Assembly (NCBI RefSeq): GCF_013664685.1
Contig: NZ_JAAKDE010000001.1
Coordinates: 1-64,000, forward strand
DNA length: 64,000 nt
From: Capillibacterium thermochitinicola
GTDB lineage: Bacteria; Bacillota; UBA4882; UBA10575
Reading direction: 5' to 3'
Part shown: positions 8,564-16,458 of the stretch, in pieces
Numbering within the stretch: the stretch's first letter is position 1
Layout of the letters: every line of letters begins with the position of its first letter
Notes under the pieces: model-generated
Seen by the model: the letters and a program-made list of their open reading frames with translations, nothing else
Databases searched by the model: none
What the model was told of the DNA's origin: nothing
Translations under genes and position numbers: made by a program

Positions 8564-9892
8564 ATGCGCCGCTTACGTCTCCAATTTATTGTCAGCATAA
8601 GCTTGCTCTTCCTGCCCGCCATGATGGTGCTGATGGGTTTTGACCGCCCCGGTGTTTCCACCTTTGCCTTATTGTGGTTTGTGATCGGCGGATATTGGTT
8701 TGTGCGTTCCTTTCTGAATCCGCTGGAAAAACTATGGAAGACCATGCGGGCACTGGATCCCGAGGTCCAGTATGCGACCTACCAGAAGTTTCTCAAGAAG
8801 ACTTATCACCATCTGAACGAGCAGGAACAAAGGATTGCCCGGGAGAAGAAGGGGCGGGAAGAGATGGAGTCCCTCCTCTTCAGCATGGTGGAAGGGGTGG
8901 TGGCCACCGACTCCAGTGGCCGGATCTCCTTCTTGAATCCGGCGGCGGAAAAGATCTTCCAGATTGAACACGGTTCAGCATTGGGTAAGTACCCGCGGGA
9001 GGTCTGGCGCGAATTCGAACTGGTGGAAATGTTCCACCAGGTTTTTGTTACTGGGCAACCCCAGAGCCGTGAGTTTCAGATGGATACGCCCCAGAAAACC
9101 TACGTAAAAGTGGAGATCATCCCGATCCGTTGGGGTGAGGAAGAAGAAGGCCAGGGTGTTCTGGCGATTGTCCGTGACTTTACGCGGATGCGCCGTCTGG
9201 AGACAATGCGGACTGATTTTGTGGCCAACGTCTCCCATGAACTGCGGACGCCGCTGACATCAATCAAAGGGTTTATCGAAACCCTCCTGGACGGGGGCCT
9301 GGAGAGTAAAGAGACGACGAAGCGGTTCCTGACCATCATGTACCAGGAGACGGACCGCTTTAGTCGTTTGATCTCCGACCTGCTTGATCTTTCGCGGATT
9401 GAATCGGGCCAGACGGAATTGAACCGGAGTAAACTTTACCTTGCTCCCTTGGTGGAGGAGGTCCGGCTGACGCTTCAGGACCGGTTGGCGGAGAAGAATA
9501 TCACCCTATCGGTGGAATTGGGACCGACCGCCGTTTGGGCCGACGAAGATCTGATCCGGGAGGTATTGGTTAATCTGATTGATAACGCCATCAAGTATTC
9601 CCCGCCGGGTGGGCATATTAGGGTCATGGAGATCAACCGCGGCGATGAACAGGAATTCATCGTCTGTGACACCGGGATTGGGATTCCGAAGGACAGTATC
9701 CCCCGGATCTTTGAGCGCTTTTACCGGGTGGACAAGGCCCGTTCCCGCGAGATGGGCGGAACCGGACTGGGCTTGTCCATCGTGAAGCATATCATCGAAC
9801 GGCATGACGGTAAGGTTTGGGTCGAGAGCGAACTGGGGAAAGGCAGCTGTTTCCATTTTACGCTCACCAAGTACCAGGAAGGCAAGGAGTAA
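8564..9892 (+). CDS. phoR: PhoR/WalK-type sensor histidine kinase
   Basis: Membrane sensor kinase of 442 residues. Two closely spaced hydrophobic helices (about 4-22 and 28-48) leave only a few residues outside, so there is no extracytoplasmic sensor domain. A linker helix and PAS domain (about 95-200) precede HisKA (VSHELRTPLTSIKGF) and HATPase (NLIDNAIKYSP, DTGIGIP, GGTGLGLSIVKH). It should phosphorylate the response regulator encoded just upstream. Sensing is presumably internal or through membrane partners, as proposed for short PhoR proteins. The rluB gene follows after 11 bases, probably in the same transcript. Confidence 0.85.
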   Translation: MRRLRLQFIVSISLLFLPAMMVLMGFDRPGVSTFALLWFVIGGYWFVRSFLNPLEKLWKTMRALDPEVQYATYQKFLKKTYHHLNEQEQRIAREKKGREEMESLLFSMVEGVVATDSSGRISFLNPAAEKIFQIEHGSALGKYPREVWREFELVEMFHQVFVTGQPQSREFQMDTPQKTYVKVEIIPIRWGEEEEGQGVLAIVRDFTRMRRLETMRTDFVANVSHELRTPLTSIKGFIETLLDGGLESKETTKRFLTIMYQETDRFSRLISDLLDLSRIESGQTELNRSKLYLAPLVEEVRLTLQDRLAEKNITLSVELGPTAVWADEDLIREVLVNLIDNAIKYSPPGGHIRVMEINRGDEQEFIVCDTGIGIPKDSIPRIFERFYRVDKARSREMGGTGLGLSIVKHIIERHDGKVWVESELGKGSCFHFTLTKYQEGKE

Positions 9893-9903
9893 GGGGTGAA
9901 CCG

Positions 9904-10680
9904 ATGGAACGACTCCAAAAGTATCTGGCCCGTTGTGGCGTGGCTTCCCGCCGGAAAGCCGAGGAGATGATCGTCAGCGGTCTGGTGGCGGTCAACGGGC
10001 AAGTGGTCAGGGAATTGGGGGTCAAGGTGGATCCGGAACGGGACCGGGTTACGGTGGCCGGGCGGCCGGTCCGCCCGGACGAGGAGCGGATTTATCTTAT
10101 GTTAAACAAACCACCGGGGTATATTACCGGCAACCGGGATCCGCGGGGCCGGAAGACGGTCCTCGCGCTCTTGCCGGAGGGGTTTCCCCGGGTGTTTCCA
10201 GTTGGCCGGTTGGATTATAACACCACCGGCCTTTTACTTTTGACCAACGATGGTGCGCTGGCCTATGCGCTGACCCACCCGAAGTACGAGATCCAAAAGG
10301 TTTATCGGGCTTTGGTCCGGGGCGTGCCCGATGCCCGCGCCTTAAACATGCTCCGCCAAGGAGTGGTCCTGGAAGACGGGCCGACCCTTCCGGCCAGCGT
10401 GGATATAATCAAGGTCAAAGCGGGGAATGCTATCCTTAAAATCGGTTTGCGTGAGGGACGGAACCGGCAAGTCCGTCGCATGTGCGCGGCCGTGGGACAC
10501 CCCGTTTTAAAGCTGGAACGGCTCGCCATTGGCCCGTTGCAGTTGGGTGATTTACCCTTAGGCCGGTACCGGCGGCTGACGGCAGCGGAGCTGAAAGCCT
10601 TACAGAAACTGATTGACCGAGCCCGGCTGGCGGTGGCAGAGGAGAAAGGGGAAGACGATGCTCCGGACCAAAAAAGGTAA
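9904..10680 (+). CDS. rluB: 23S rRNA pseudouridine synthase, RluB type
   Basis: Isomerises a uridine of 23S rRNA (position 2605 in E. coli numbering for RluB). The 258-residue protein has an N-terminal S4 RNA-binding domain (LQKYLARCGVASRRKAEEMI) and the RsuA/RluB catalytic motif GRLDYNTTGLLLLTNDG with the active Asp, then LREGRNRQVRRM. ATG at 9904 follows GGGGTGA. It directly follows the histidine kinase and is 24 bases before the MreB-type gene. Confidence 0.9.
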   Translation: MERLQKYLARCGVASRRKAEEMIVSGLVAVNGQVVRELGVKVDPERDRVTVAGRPVRPDEERIYLMLNKPPGYITGNRDPRGRKTVLALLPEGFPRVFPVGRLDYNTTGLLLLTNDGALAYALTHPKYEIQKVYRALVRGVPDARALNMLRQGVVLEDGPTLPASVDIIKVKAGNAILKIGLREGRNRQVRRMCAAVGHPVLKLERLAIGPLQLGDLPLGRYRRLTAAELKALQKLIDRARLAVAEEKGEDDAPDQKR

Positions 10681-10704
10681 TGGTTGGGAAAAGGATGTGA
10701 CCCG

Positions 10705-11754
10705 ATGAGCCCGATTCTCGATCGCTTTTTCACGAAAGAACTCGGCTTGGATCTAGGAACAGCCAACAGTTTGGTTTACGAGAAGGGAAAAGGGATTATC
10801 TTCCGGGAACCTTCGGTGGTGGCAATTAAAAAAGACAACAGTAATGAGATACTGGCCTTTGGTCAAGAAGCCGAGCAGATGATCGGGCGGACCCCCGGGC
10901 ATCTGGTTGCGATCCGGCCTTTACGGGAGGGCGTAATTGCCAATTATGAGTTGACGAAAGAGCTGATCCGTTACCTCCTGCAAAAAGCGGTCAAAAGGCG
11001 GTTAGGGCGGAGACCCCGGGTGGTCGTCAGTATTCCGACCGGAATTACCAGTGTCGAGCGGCGGGCGGTCCTGGAGGCAACCCTTGGGGCCGGCGCGAAG
11101 GAAGCCTATCTCATTGAGGAGCCGGTGGCGGCGGCGATCGGGGCCGGAATGCCGGTACAGGAAGCTATCGGCAACATGGTGATCAACATTGGTGGGGGGA
11201 CTACCGATGTGGCGGTCATTTCCCTTGGCGGTGTGGTGGCAGGGACGTCGATCCGGGTTGGTGGCGATGCAATGGACGAAGGGATCATCCGCTACATCCG
11301 GCGACAGTACCATCTTTCCATTGGTAAACGCAGCGCCGAACAGCTTAAGATCGAGTTGGGTTCGGCTTTTCCCTTCCCCGGCGAAGAAGAACGGCGCGGC
11401 GAAGCCCGTGGCCGGGACCAAGTGACCGGACTTCCCAAGAACGTGGTAGTGACGGCAGAAGAGATCCGCGGCGCCCTTAAAGAACCGATTACCTTGATCA
11501 TCAACGCCATCCGGCAGGTGGTGGAGAAGACCCCGGCCGAACTGGTGGCCGACATTATGAACCAGGAGATCGTGATGACCGGCGGGGGGGCTTTGCTCAA
11601 CGGCCTTGACCGGCTAATCGCGGAGGAACTGGGGATGAAAGTACGGTTGGCTGATGACCCCATGGCCTGTGTGGTGCTGGGGGCCGGAAAAACCTTGGAG
11701 CATCTGGACACCTTAAAACGGGTTTTAGTTGGCCGCAAAAAAGCCACCCGCTAG
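10705..11754 (+). CDS. mreB: rod shape-determining protein, MreB/Mbl family
   Basis: Bacterial actin that organises cell-wall synthesis under the inner membrane. It has 349 residues from ATG 10705, which has AAAGGA at good spacing; an upstream TTG would add seven unsupported residues. LGLDLGTANSLVY (phosphate 1), NIGGGTTDVAVISLGG (phosphate 2) and MTGGGALLNGLDRLI (adenosine) are present. The insert with EERRGEARGRDQVTGLPKN is normal for MreB. No mreC/mreD follow, so this may be Mbl or MreBH rather than the mreBCD copy. A terminator follows directly. Confidence 0.9.
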   Translation: MSPILDRFFTKELGLDLGTANSLVYEKGKGIIFREPSVVAIKKDNSNEILAFGQEAEQMIGRTPGHLVAIRPLREGVIANYELTKELIRYLLQKAVKRRLGRRPRVVVSIPTGITSVERRAVLEATLGAGAKEAYLIEEPVAAAIGAGMPVQEAIGNMVINIGGGTTDVAVISLGGVVAGTSIRVGGDAMDEGIIRYIRRQYHLSIGKRSAEQLKIELGSAFPFPGEEERRGEARGRDQVTGLPKNVVVTAEEIRGALKEPITLIINAIRQVVEKTPAELVADIMNQEIVMTGGGALLNGLDRLIAEELGMKVRLADDPMACVVLGAGKTLEHLDTLKRVLVGRKKATR

Positions 11755-11778
11755 AAAAAGGCTATTACGTTTTTAACC

Positions 11779-11803
11779 AGAATCCCCCGGGATTCTTTTT
11801 TTC
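11779..11803 (+). terminator. terminator after mreB
   Basis: AGAATCC / GGATTCT stem with a CCCG loop, followed by T residues. Confidence 0.75.
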
Positions 11804-11885
11804 TTCTCCACCGTCGGTAAAGAGGATTTTAAGAACTTACGGTGAATAATTATGGTAAAGTTATTGTGTTAGAAGGCGAAGGCTA

Positions 11886-12668
11886 ATGTCGAAACATAGC
11901 TGGAAAATCGGTGTCGGCCTGGCGTCGATGTTGTTGGGAATGTTGCTGGTTTTTCAATTCCGGACGGAGACCAATATCAAAACCTATCTTCCGCAGTTTA
12001 CAACTGCGAGTGAGCTCGGGATTAAATGGAACCGGTTGCAGACCGACCTGAACAAAAAGGAAGAGGAATTAAAGCAGCTCCGGCAACAACTGCAGGAATA
12101 CAACCGGGACGAGGAGCTGAAAAGCCTGCGCATGGCGGCGGGCGTAACGCCGCTGCGCGGCCCGGGGGTGGAGATTACCCTCACTGATGTGCAGCGTCCA
12201 CTAAAGAGTTACGAAGATCCCAACTTATTTATTGTCCACTATGACCAATTGGAGTTGCTGGTTAATGAGCTGTGGGCGGCCGGGGCCGAAGCGATCGCCG
12301 TGAACGGGGTACGGTTGGTCGCCCAGACCGGGTTTAGTTGCGCCGGGACCACCATCCTGGTGGGAACGCGGAAACTGGCCCCACCTTATATTATCCGGGC
12401 GATTGGTGATGCGGCCACCTTAAAAGCGGCGCTTACGATTCCAGGGGGCTTTATCGATTCCCAAATTCGCCCCTTTGAACTGGGGATCAAGATTGAGATA
12501 AAAGACAGCCTCTACCTTCCGCCCTATAAAGGCAGTTCGGTCTTTAATTATGCCGAGGTGGTGCCGGAGGAAACGGAAGAAACCACAGTTGCCGACGGGG
12601 TAGAGGAAGCGGAGACGGAGGATGCCGTCGAAGATTGGGAAGGAACGGGCGAAGGGGAGGTCCTGTAA
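11886..12668 (+). CDS. DUF881 family membrane-anchored protein (YlxW/YlxX-like)
   Basis: A 260-residue protein with one N-terminal membrane helix (about 9-25), a coiled-coil stretch (about 48-75, rich in LKQLRQQLQEY) and the DUF881 domain, recognised by GPGVEITLTD, the LVNELWAAGAEAIAVNGVRL segment and FELGIKIEIKDSLYLPPY. The C-terminus is an acidic tail. DUF881 genes usually sit beside ftsA/ftsZ and the small basic protein gene; here the Sbp gene starts immediately at the stop codon. The function is unknown; the context suggests the cell envelope or division. Confidence 0.85.
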   Translation: MSKHSWKIGVGLASMLLGMLLVFQFRTETNIKTYLPQFTTASELGIKWNRLQTDLNKKEEELKQLRQQLQEYNRDEELKSLRMAAGVTPLRGPGVEITLTDVQRPLKSYEDPNLFIVHYDQLELLVNELWAAGAEAIAVNGVRLVAQTGFSCAGTTILVGTRKLAPPYIIRAIGDAATLKAALTIPGGFIDSQIRPFELGIKIEIKDSLYLPPYKGSSVFNYAEVVPEETEETTVADGVEEAETEDAVEDWEGTGEGEVL

Positions 12669-13025
12669 ATGTTGCTGATCCCTTTAATCGGTATTGCCCT
12701 TGGGGTCGGGATTGGGCTCCTTTTACCCTGGGAAGTGCCTCTCATCTATAAAAGTTACACCGCTTTGGCCATCCTGGCCACTGTGGATGCGATCTTTGGC
12801 GGTATGCGGGCTGAGTTGGAGGGGACTTTTATCTTTTCCAAGTTCATTGTCAGTTTCTTTGCCAATGCCCTCCTGGCCGTTGGGCTTGCTTATTTCGGTT
12901 ATAGCATCGGCATCGATATTTATTTGGGGGCCGTAGTGGCCTTCAGCATCCGGATCTTTAATAATCTTTCTTTGATCCGGGAATTTCTGCTCATCCGGTA
13001 TCGGCAGCGCGGAAATGAACAGTGA
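12669..13025 (+). CDS. sbp: small basic protein, DUF1290
   Basis: A 118-residue inner-membrane protein with three or four predicted helices (about 2-20, 32-48, 58-80, 84-100) and a basic tail. GMRAELEGTF and the AVVAFSIRIFNNLSLIREFLL segment are characteristic of the DUF1290/Sbp family found near division genes in Bacillota. ATG abuts the stop of the DUF881 gene with GGGAGG upstream. The family has no assigned biochemical role. Confidence 0.88.
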   Translation: MLLIPLIGIALGVGIGLLLPWEVPLIYKSYTALAILATVDAIFGGMRAELEGTFIFSKFIVSFFANALLAVGLAYFGYSIGIDIYLGAVVAFSIRIFNNLSLIREFLLIRYRQRGNEQ

Positions 13026-13048
13026 CCCGTTGACGCTTCTTCCCCTTT

Positions 13049-13075
13049 AAGCCCTTGACGAGGGCTTTTTTTATG
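13049..13075 (+). terminator. terminator after sbp
   Basis: AAGCCCT / AGGGCTT stem, five-base loop, followed by seven T residues. Confidence 0.8.
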
Positions 13076-13147
13076 TAATTTTTCAGGTGATTGTGGCATA
13101 AAGCGGAGCGCCGGTTTCATATTTTAAAAATTAAAGGGGGGAGGGGG

Positions 13148-13951
13148 ATGAAGCGGTCGCTCGCTTATTTCCACCGGTGGGTCCGGAAAAATCCGCTGAT
13201 TTTGTGGTGGCTGATTTTTCTCCCCCTCCTGCTGATGATTCTTTATACTTCCTGGGAACATCTGACGGCACCGTTGGCTGTGGAGAACAACCTGCCGGGA
13301 TTCTGGCTTAATCTCTTCCACTCCTTTCCCCTGGTTGTCCTGGCCCGGATTGTCCTGGTGGCGGTAGGCCTGGTGCTAATTATGATCTGCTTGTTCTTTC
13401 CGTTATTCCGGGTCAGCAAGGAAGGAGTGCAGTGGAGCAGGGAGCAAGAAGAGGAGATTGCCCGGGTAACCGGGGAGATTACCGGTGCGGAAGTGGAAGA
13501 GTTGATCCAACAGGAAACTTTCCGTTGGTCCATCATCCTTCGTTGGCTCCGCTTTTGCGGCTCGAAAGAAGTGGCGTCGGCGGTTGGTCTCCGGGAGCTG
13601 GTGGCGACCATTGGTGAAGCCTTCCCCGTGGAACGGTTCAGTATTCTTTTGGAACACAGGAAAAAAGTTTTCGCGCTGCAGCATCGACTGCTTCCGAGGC
13701 TGGTCCTCCCCGACCAAGAAGACATGGCGGAGGCCTTTGGGGTAAAACTTAGTTTCGGGACTGATTACGCCCTTTATCTTTATTTATATGCGGCGGATCC
13801 GGCTGGATTTTCGCCCATTGACGAACAGTTTATGCTGGTTCTCTGTGAGATCTTCGGACGGGGTGTACAACAGATGAATGTTGACCCAACCGAGCTGGCT
13901 GCCTATTTTGAACTGATTGATAACCCCGCCGCTGGCATTGGTATAAAATAA
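13148..13951 (+). CDS. membrane protein with a GAF-like cytoplasmic domain
   Basis: Not a family I can name. ATG at 13148 is preceded by a very strong GGGGGGAGGGG site. The 267-residue protein has two membrane helices (about 17-37 and 63-86) joined by an outside loop of about 25 residues, then a soluble part. The region from about 140 to 248, with VGLRELVATIGEAFPVERFS and ending in FSPIDEQFMLVLCEIFGRGV, has the start and end patterns of a GAF domain, but no enzymatic output domain follows. A sensor or scaffold role is only a guess. A 54-residue gene follows after 17 bases, probably in the same transcript. Confidence 0.65.
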   Translation: MKRSLAYFHRWVRKNPLILWWLIFLPLLLMILYTSWEHLTAPLAVENNLPGFWLNLFHSFPLVVLARIVLVAVGLVLIMICLFFPLFRVSKEGVQWSREQEEEIARVTGEITGAEVEELIQQETFRWSIILRWLRFCGSKEVASAVGLRELVATIGEAFPVERFSILLEHRKKVFALQHRLLPRLVLPDQEDMAEAFGVKLSFGTDYALYLYLYAADPAGFSPIDEQFMLVLCEIFGRGVQQMNVDPTELAAYFELIDNPAAGIGIK

Positions 13952-13968
13952 TATGGGGGGTGAAACGG

Positions 13969-14133
13969 ATGGCGGAAAAAAGAGAAGGAGAGAGCTCATT
14001 CACCCAAACCGTGCATATTGTCAACACGGTGAAAACATTAACGGCGAAGAGCAAAGATCCTTATGTTATAAAAGCGGTGGAGAGGGCGAAAAACCAGCTC
14101 CGTAACCACCTGCTTGAATTAAACGAAAATTGA
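13969..14133 (+). CDS. small hypothetical protein, 54 aa
   Basis: A short gene preceded by GGGGGGTGA at 5-6 bases from its ATG, which is why I call it real. The product is polar and mostly helical (VHIVNTVKTLTAK ... YVIKAVERAKNQLRNHLLELN), with no signal peptide or membrane helix. It lies 17 bases downstream of the GAF-like membrane protein and is likely co-transcribed. I do not recognise the family. Confidence 0.6.
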   Translation: MAEKREGESSFTQTVHIVNTVKTLTAKSKDPYVIKAVERAKNQLRNHLLELNEN

Positions 14134-14191
14134 TCCAATTTCGGTTGTGTAAGAAAGCACCTTTAGCCTAAATCAAGTCGGAAACGACATG

Positions 14192-14200
14192 CATAGTTTA
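14192..14200 (+). promoter_or_regulatory. possible mother-cell sigma -10 element
   Basis: CATAGTTTA fits the CATAnnnTA -10 shared by sigma-E/sigma-K promoters and lies 30 bases before the 29-residue gene. No good -35 element is seen at 16-17 bases upstream, so support is partial. Confidence 0.3.
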
Positions 14201-14230
14201 TAGTGAGAATTTAGGTGGGAGGTGCAATAA

Positions 14231-14320
14231 ATGTTCGATTTCTTAAAGAATGTGGATGATTCTTTGGCATTTATCCTTTTCTTGATTTTAATTCTCTTAC
14301 TGTTAGGTGTAATGTACTAG
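14231..14320 (+). CDS. small membrane protein, 29 aa
   Basis: A tiny gene with GTGGGAGGTG at good spacing from ATG. The product is a short polar head (FDFLKNVDDS) and one hydrophobic helix of about 17 residues ending LLLLGVMY. This resembles in architecture the YjcZ/SscA-type one-helix sporulation proteins of Bacillus, but without their Gly/Tyr-rich head, so the relation is only structural. A CATAnnnTA element lies upstream and a terminator downstream. Confidence 0.6.
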   Translation: MFDFLKNVDDSLAFILFLILILLLLGVMY

Positions 14321-14395
14321 GTAAAATTAGGCGATAACCCCGCATAAAGCGCAAGCGTAAACCAGCGGTGGCAAATGGTTAATTCGGACCTGTGG

Positions 14396-14427
14396 GCCCT
14401 GGCTGTTCCAGTCAGGGCTTTTATCTT
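14396..14427 (+). terminator. terminator after the 29-aa gene
   Basis: GCCCTG / CAGGGC stem with an 11-base loop, followed by TTTTAT. Confidence 0.6.
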
Positions 14428-14498
14428 TACCGGGCCGGGTTACGGGAAGGGGAATGGGTTTGCACGTTTTGGGACTGGCAGTAGCGGGATGAGTATGG

Positions 14499-14504
14499 TA
14501 CAAT
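14499..14504 (+). promoter_or_regulatory. extended -10 of the left tRNA-Arg
   Basis: TACAAT preceded by TATGG gives an extended -10 about 37 bases before the tRNA; the -35 (TGGCAG at 14476) is weak. The right tRNA copy has the same TATGGTA motif. Confidence 0.5.
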
Positions 14505-14540
14505 AAATTGGGCAAAGTTAGATAAAAGATAGGTTCAAAG

Positions 14541-14617
14541 GCGCCCGTAGCTCAGTTGGATAGAGTGGCAGACTTCGAATCTGTAGGTCGGGGGTTCGAG
14601 CCCCTCCGGGCGCGCCA
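14541..14617 (+). tRNA. tRNA-Arg (anticodon TCG), left copy
   Basis: A 77-base cloverleaf: acceptor GCGCCCG pairing with CGGGCGC, discriminator G, encoded CCA, anticodon loop CTTCGAA with TCG in the centre, T loop TTCGAGC. It forms the left boundary of the integrated element. It differs from the right copy at four positions: D arm T/C and T/G, T loop GC/AT. Confidence 0.97.
14562..14617 (+). repeat. attL-type direct repeat (3' part of tRNA-Arg)
   Basis: A 38-base stretch identical to 21702-21739, then two differing bases, then 16 identical bases to the CCA end. The integrase gene starts 155 bases further on. This is the expected core of a tRNA-targeted integration site. Confidence 0.75.
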
Positions 14618-14633
14618 GTGGGATTGTTGAGAA

Positions 14634-14662
14634 AGCTCCTGCTAAAAGGGGCTTTTATTTTT
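14634..14662 (+). terminator. terminator after the left tRNA-Arg
   Basis: AGCTCC / GGGGCT stem with one G-U pair and an eight-base loop, then a T-rich run. Confidence 0.6.
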
Positions 14663-14698
14663 TGGCGGTTGTGCAAATGGGTGGTTGATCTAATACTA

Positions 14699-14722
14699 GT
14701 ACTACCATTTGTACTACCATTT
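14699..14722 (+). repeat. tandem GTACTACCATTT repeat, left end
   Basis: Two perfect 12-base copies of GTACTACCATTT, 51 bases before the integrase gene. The same motif pair occurs in the same orientation near the other end (21578-21600). This is the layout of integrase arm-binding sites. Confidence 0.7.
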
Positions 14723-14772
14723 AGGGTTTAAGACCTCTTCTACTTGCAAAAAAGGTAGAGGGGGTTTTATTT

Positions 14773-15921
14773 ATGGGGAAAAGGATGAATTCTTCGTCTA
14801 ACAGTAGGCGTCCAAACAAGGAAGGCAGTATTTACTACAGGGAGGACAAAAAGTTATGGTGTGCCAGCGTACAGGTCGGGGTAGACGTCCATGGTAAAAG
14901 GAAGAGGAAGGTCATCTATGCCAAAAGTAAAGATGAGCTAATAGAAAAAAAGAAAAAGCTTGACGCTTCTATTGTGACCGGGACTTATAGAGAACCAAGT
15001 AAAATGACAGTTGAGTACTTTTTAGACAAATGGCTTAATGAGATCTGTGTATCGTCTTTAAGGCCTTCGACATTTAACCTTTACCAAGGGATACTGAGAA
15101 AGCATATATATCCGGCTATTGGCAAGATATTATTGTGTAAGTTGACTCCGATGCAGTTACAGACCCTATATAACTCAAAGATAAAAGCCGGACTATCGGT
15201 CTCAAGGGTAAAGCATATGCATGCCATAATACACAAGGCGCTTTCTCATGCTTTAAAGTGGGGATATGTATCTTATAATGTTTCTGACTTGGTGGAGAAA
15301 CCTAAGCAGAGGAAGAAGGAGATGACTGTTTGGAATAAGGAGCAGGTGGATAAGTTCCTTGAGGCTGCCAAAGGCGATAAGTTTTATCCCCTATATGTTT
15401 TGGCCTTGACGACTGGATTAAGGCAAGGAGAACTTTTAGGCCTCCGGTGGGACGATATTGATTTAAGGCAGGGGACTGTCTCTGTCAAACGTACAGTCAA
15501 AGAGGTGAGAGGTAAGTTAGTAGTCGGAGAACCAAAGACAAAAAGCGCGAGGAGGACAGTGACTCTGCCTAAACTGGCAATAGAGGTCTTAAAGGAGTAT
15601 AGGAAACAGCAACTTCAGAAAAGGTTTCTTTCTTCGGGATATGTTTTCACTAATACACAGGGAGGCTTAGTCCGGGCCTTAAATATGGTTAAACGCTCTT
15701 TTAAGCCTCTGATTAAGAAGGCATGTGTCCCAGAGATCCGTTTCCATGACCTACGACATACGCATGCCACATTACTTCTTCAACAAGGGGTTAACCCAAA
15801 ACTAGTCCAAGAAAGGCTGGGTCATTCTAGTATCGGCTTGACATTGGATACGTACAGTCATGTGCTACCGAATATGCAGAAACAGGTTGCTAAGGAGTTG
15901 GATATTGTATTTAGTATGTAA
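14773..15921 (+). CDS. int: site-specific tyrosine recombinase (phage/ICE integrase)
   Basis: A 382-residue integrase of the Tn916/phage type. The N-terminal AP2-like arm-binding domain (about 15-60, GSIYYREDKKLWCASVQVG) is followed by a SAM-like core-binding domain (about 75-165) and the catalytic domain with Arg in TTGLRQGELLGLRW, Lys in the EPKTKSARRTV hairpin, HDLRHTHATLLLQQG, GHSSIGLTLDTYSHV and the nucleophile Tyr. It sits just inside the tRNA-Arg, so it probably catalyses integration and excision there. AGAGGGGG lies nine bases before ATG 14773. Codon use is AT-richer than in the flanks, in keeping with foreign origin. Confidence 0.94.
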   Translation: MGKRMNSSSNSRRPNKEGSIYYREDKKLWCASVQVGVDVHGKRKRKVIYAKSKDELIEKKKKLDASIVTGTYREPSKMTVEYFLDKWLNEICVSSLRPSTFNLYQGILRKHIYPAIGKILLCKLTPMQLQTLYNSKIKAGLSVSRVKHMHAIIHKALSHALKWGYVSYNVSDLVEKPKQRKKEMTVWNKEQVDKFLEAAKGDKFYPLYVLALTTGLRQGELLGLRWDDIDLRQGTVSVKRTVKEVRGKLVVGEPKTKSARRTVTLPKLAIEVLKEYRKQQLQKRFLSSGYVFTNTQGGLVRALNMVKRSFKPLIKKACVPEIRFHDLRHTHATLLLQQGVNPKLVQERLGHSSIGLTLDTYSHVLPNMQKQVAKELDIVFSM

Positions 15922-16389
15922 GGAAATTCTTTTTGTTTATATTTTGTAGTATAAGTATTTTTATAGTGTCGCGAATCGTCTTTGCTATTTATTTTATAGT
16001 ATTATTGAATTTAGGATAAAGCATATATAACCTTTTATAATACCTATCCATTTGGGAGTCTAGTATACTAAGTCTGATATTTCCTTTTATTACTCCAAAA
16101 ACTTTTACTTATCTTCCTTCTGAATTTGATGGAACAGTTAGATAACTTGGCAAAATCCACCAAGGTGCTTATCCTCTACTGTAATATAATTAATATAAAG
16201 ACAAAAATAAATCAATCTACCAACATGTTAACATCTGTGAATACTAGGTGATAGATATTGTAGGCGTAATAGGCAAAGTATTAGATATACTACAAAAGGT
16301 GGAAGAGGATATATAATAACTGAAATAACAAAAATAATTATAATATGACTACATATAAGCCACATTAAGAGACATTGGGAAATGATGGG
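15922..16389. other. AT-rich non-coding stretch inside the element
   Basis: No convincing gene on either strand. It holds a 10-base palindrome TAGTATACTA (16061-16070) and runs of A/T. Nothing else can be assigned. Confidence 0.5.
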
Positions 16390-16418
16390 TTGACACGGAA
16401 ACGATTATTGGTTATAAT
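16390..16418 (+). promoter_or_regulatory. consensus sigma-A promoter
   Basis: TTGACA (16390-16395), exactly 17 bases, TATAAT (16413-16418): a perfect housekeeping promoter, 41 bases before the start of the 131-residue gene. Confidence 0.9.
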
Positions 16419-16458
16419 GTAGGTGTGGGAATAGACTAAAAAACGGGAGGGCGGCGAG

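Noticed and set aside
14321-14395. Possible riboswitch-like leader before the left tRNA
   Set aside because: Some short GC-rich helices could be drawn, but no conserved riboswitch core (for example c-di-GMP) could be matched.
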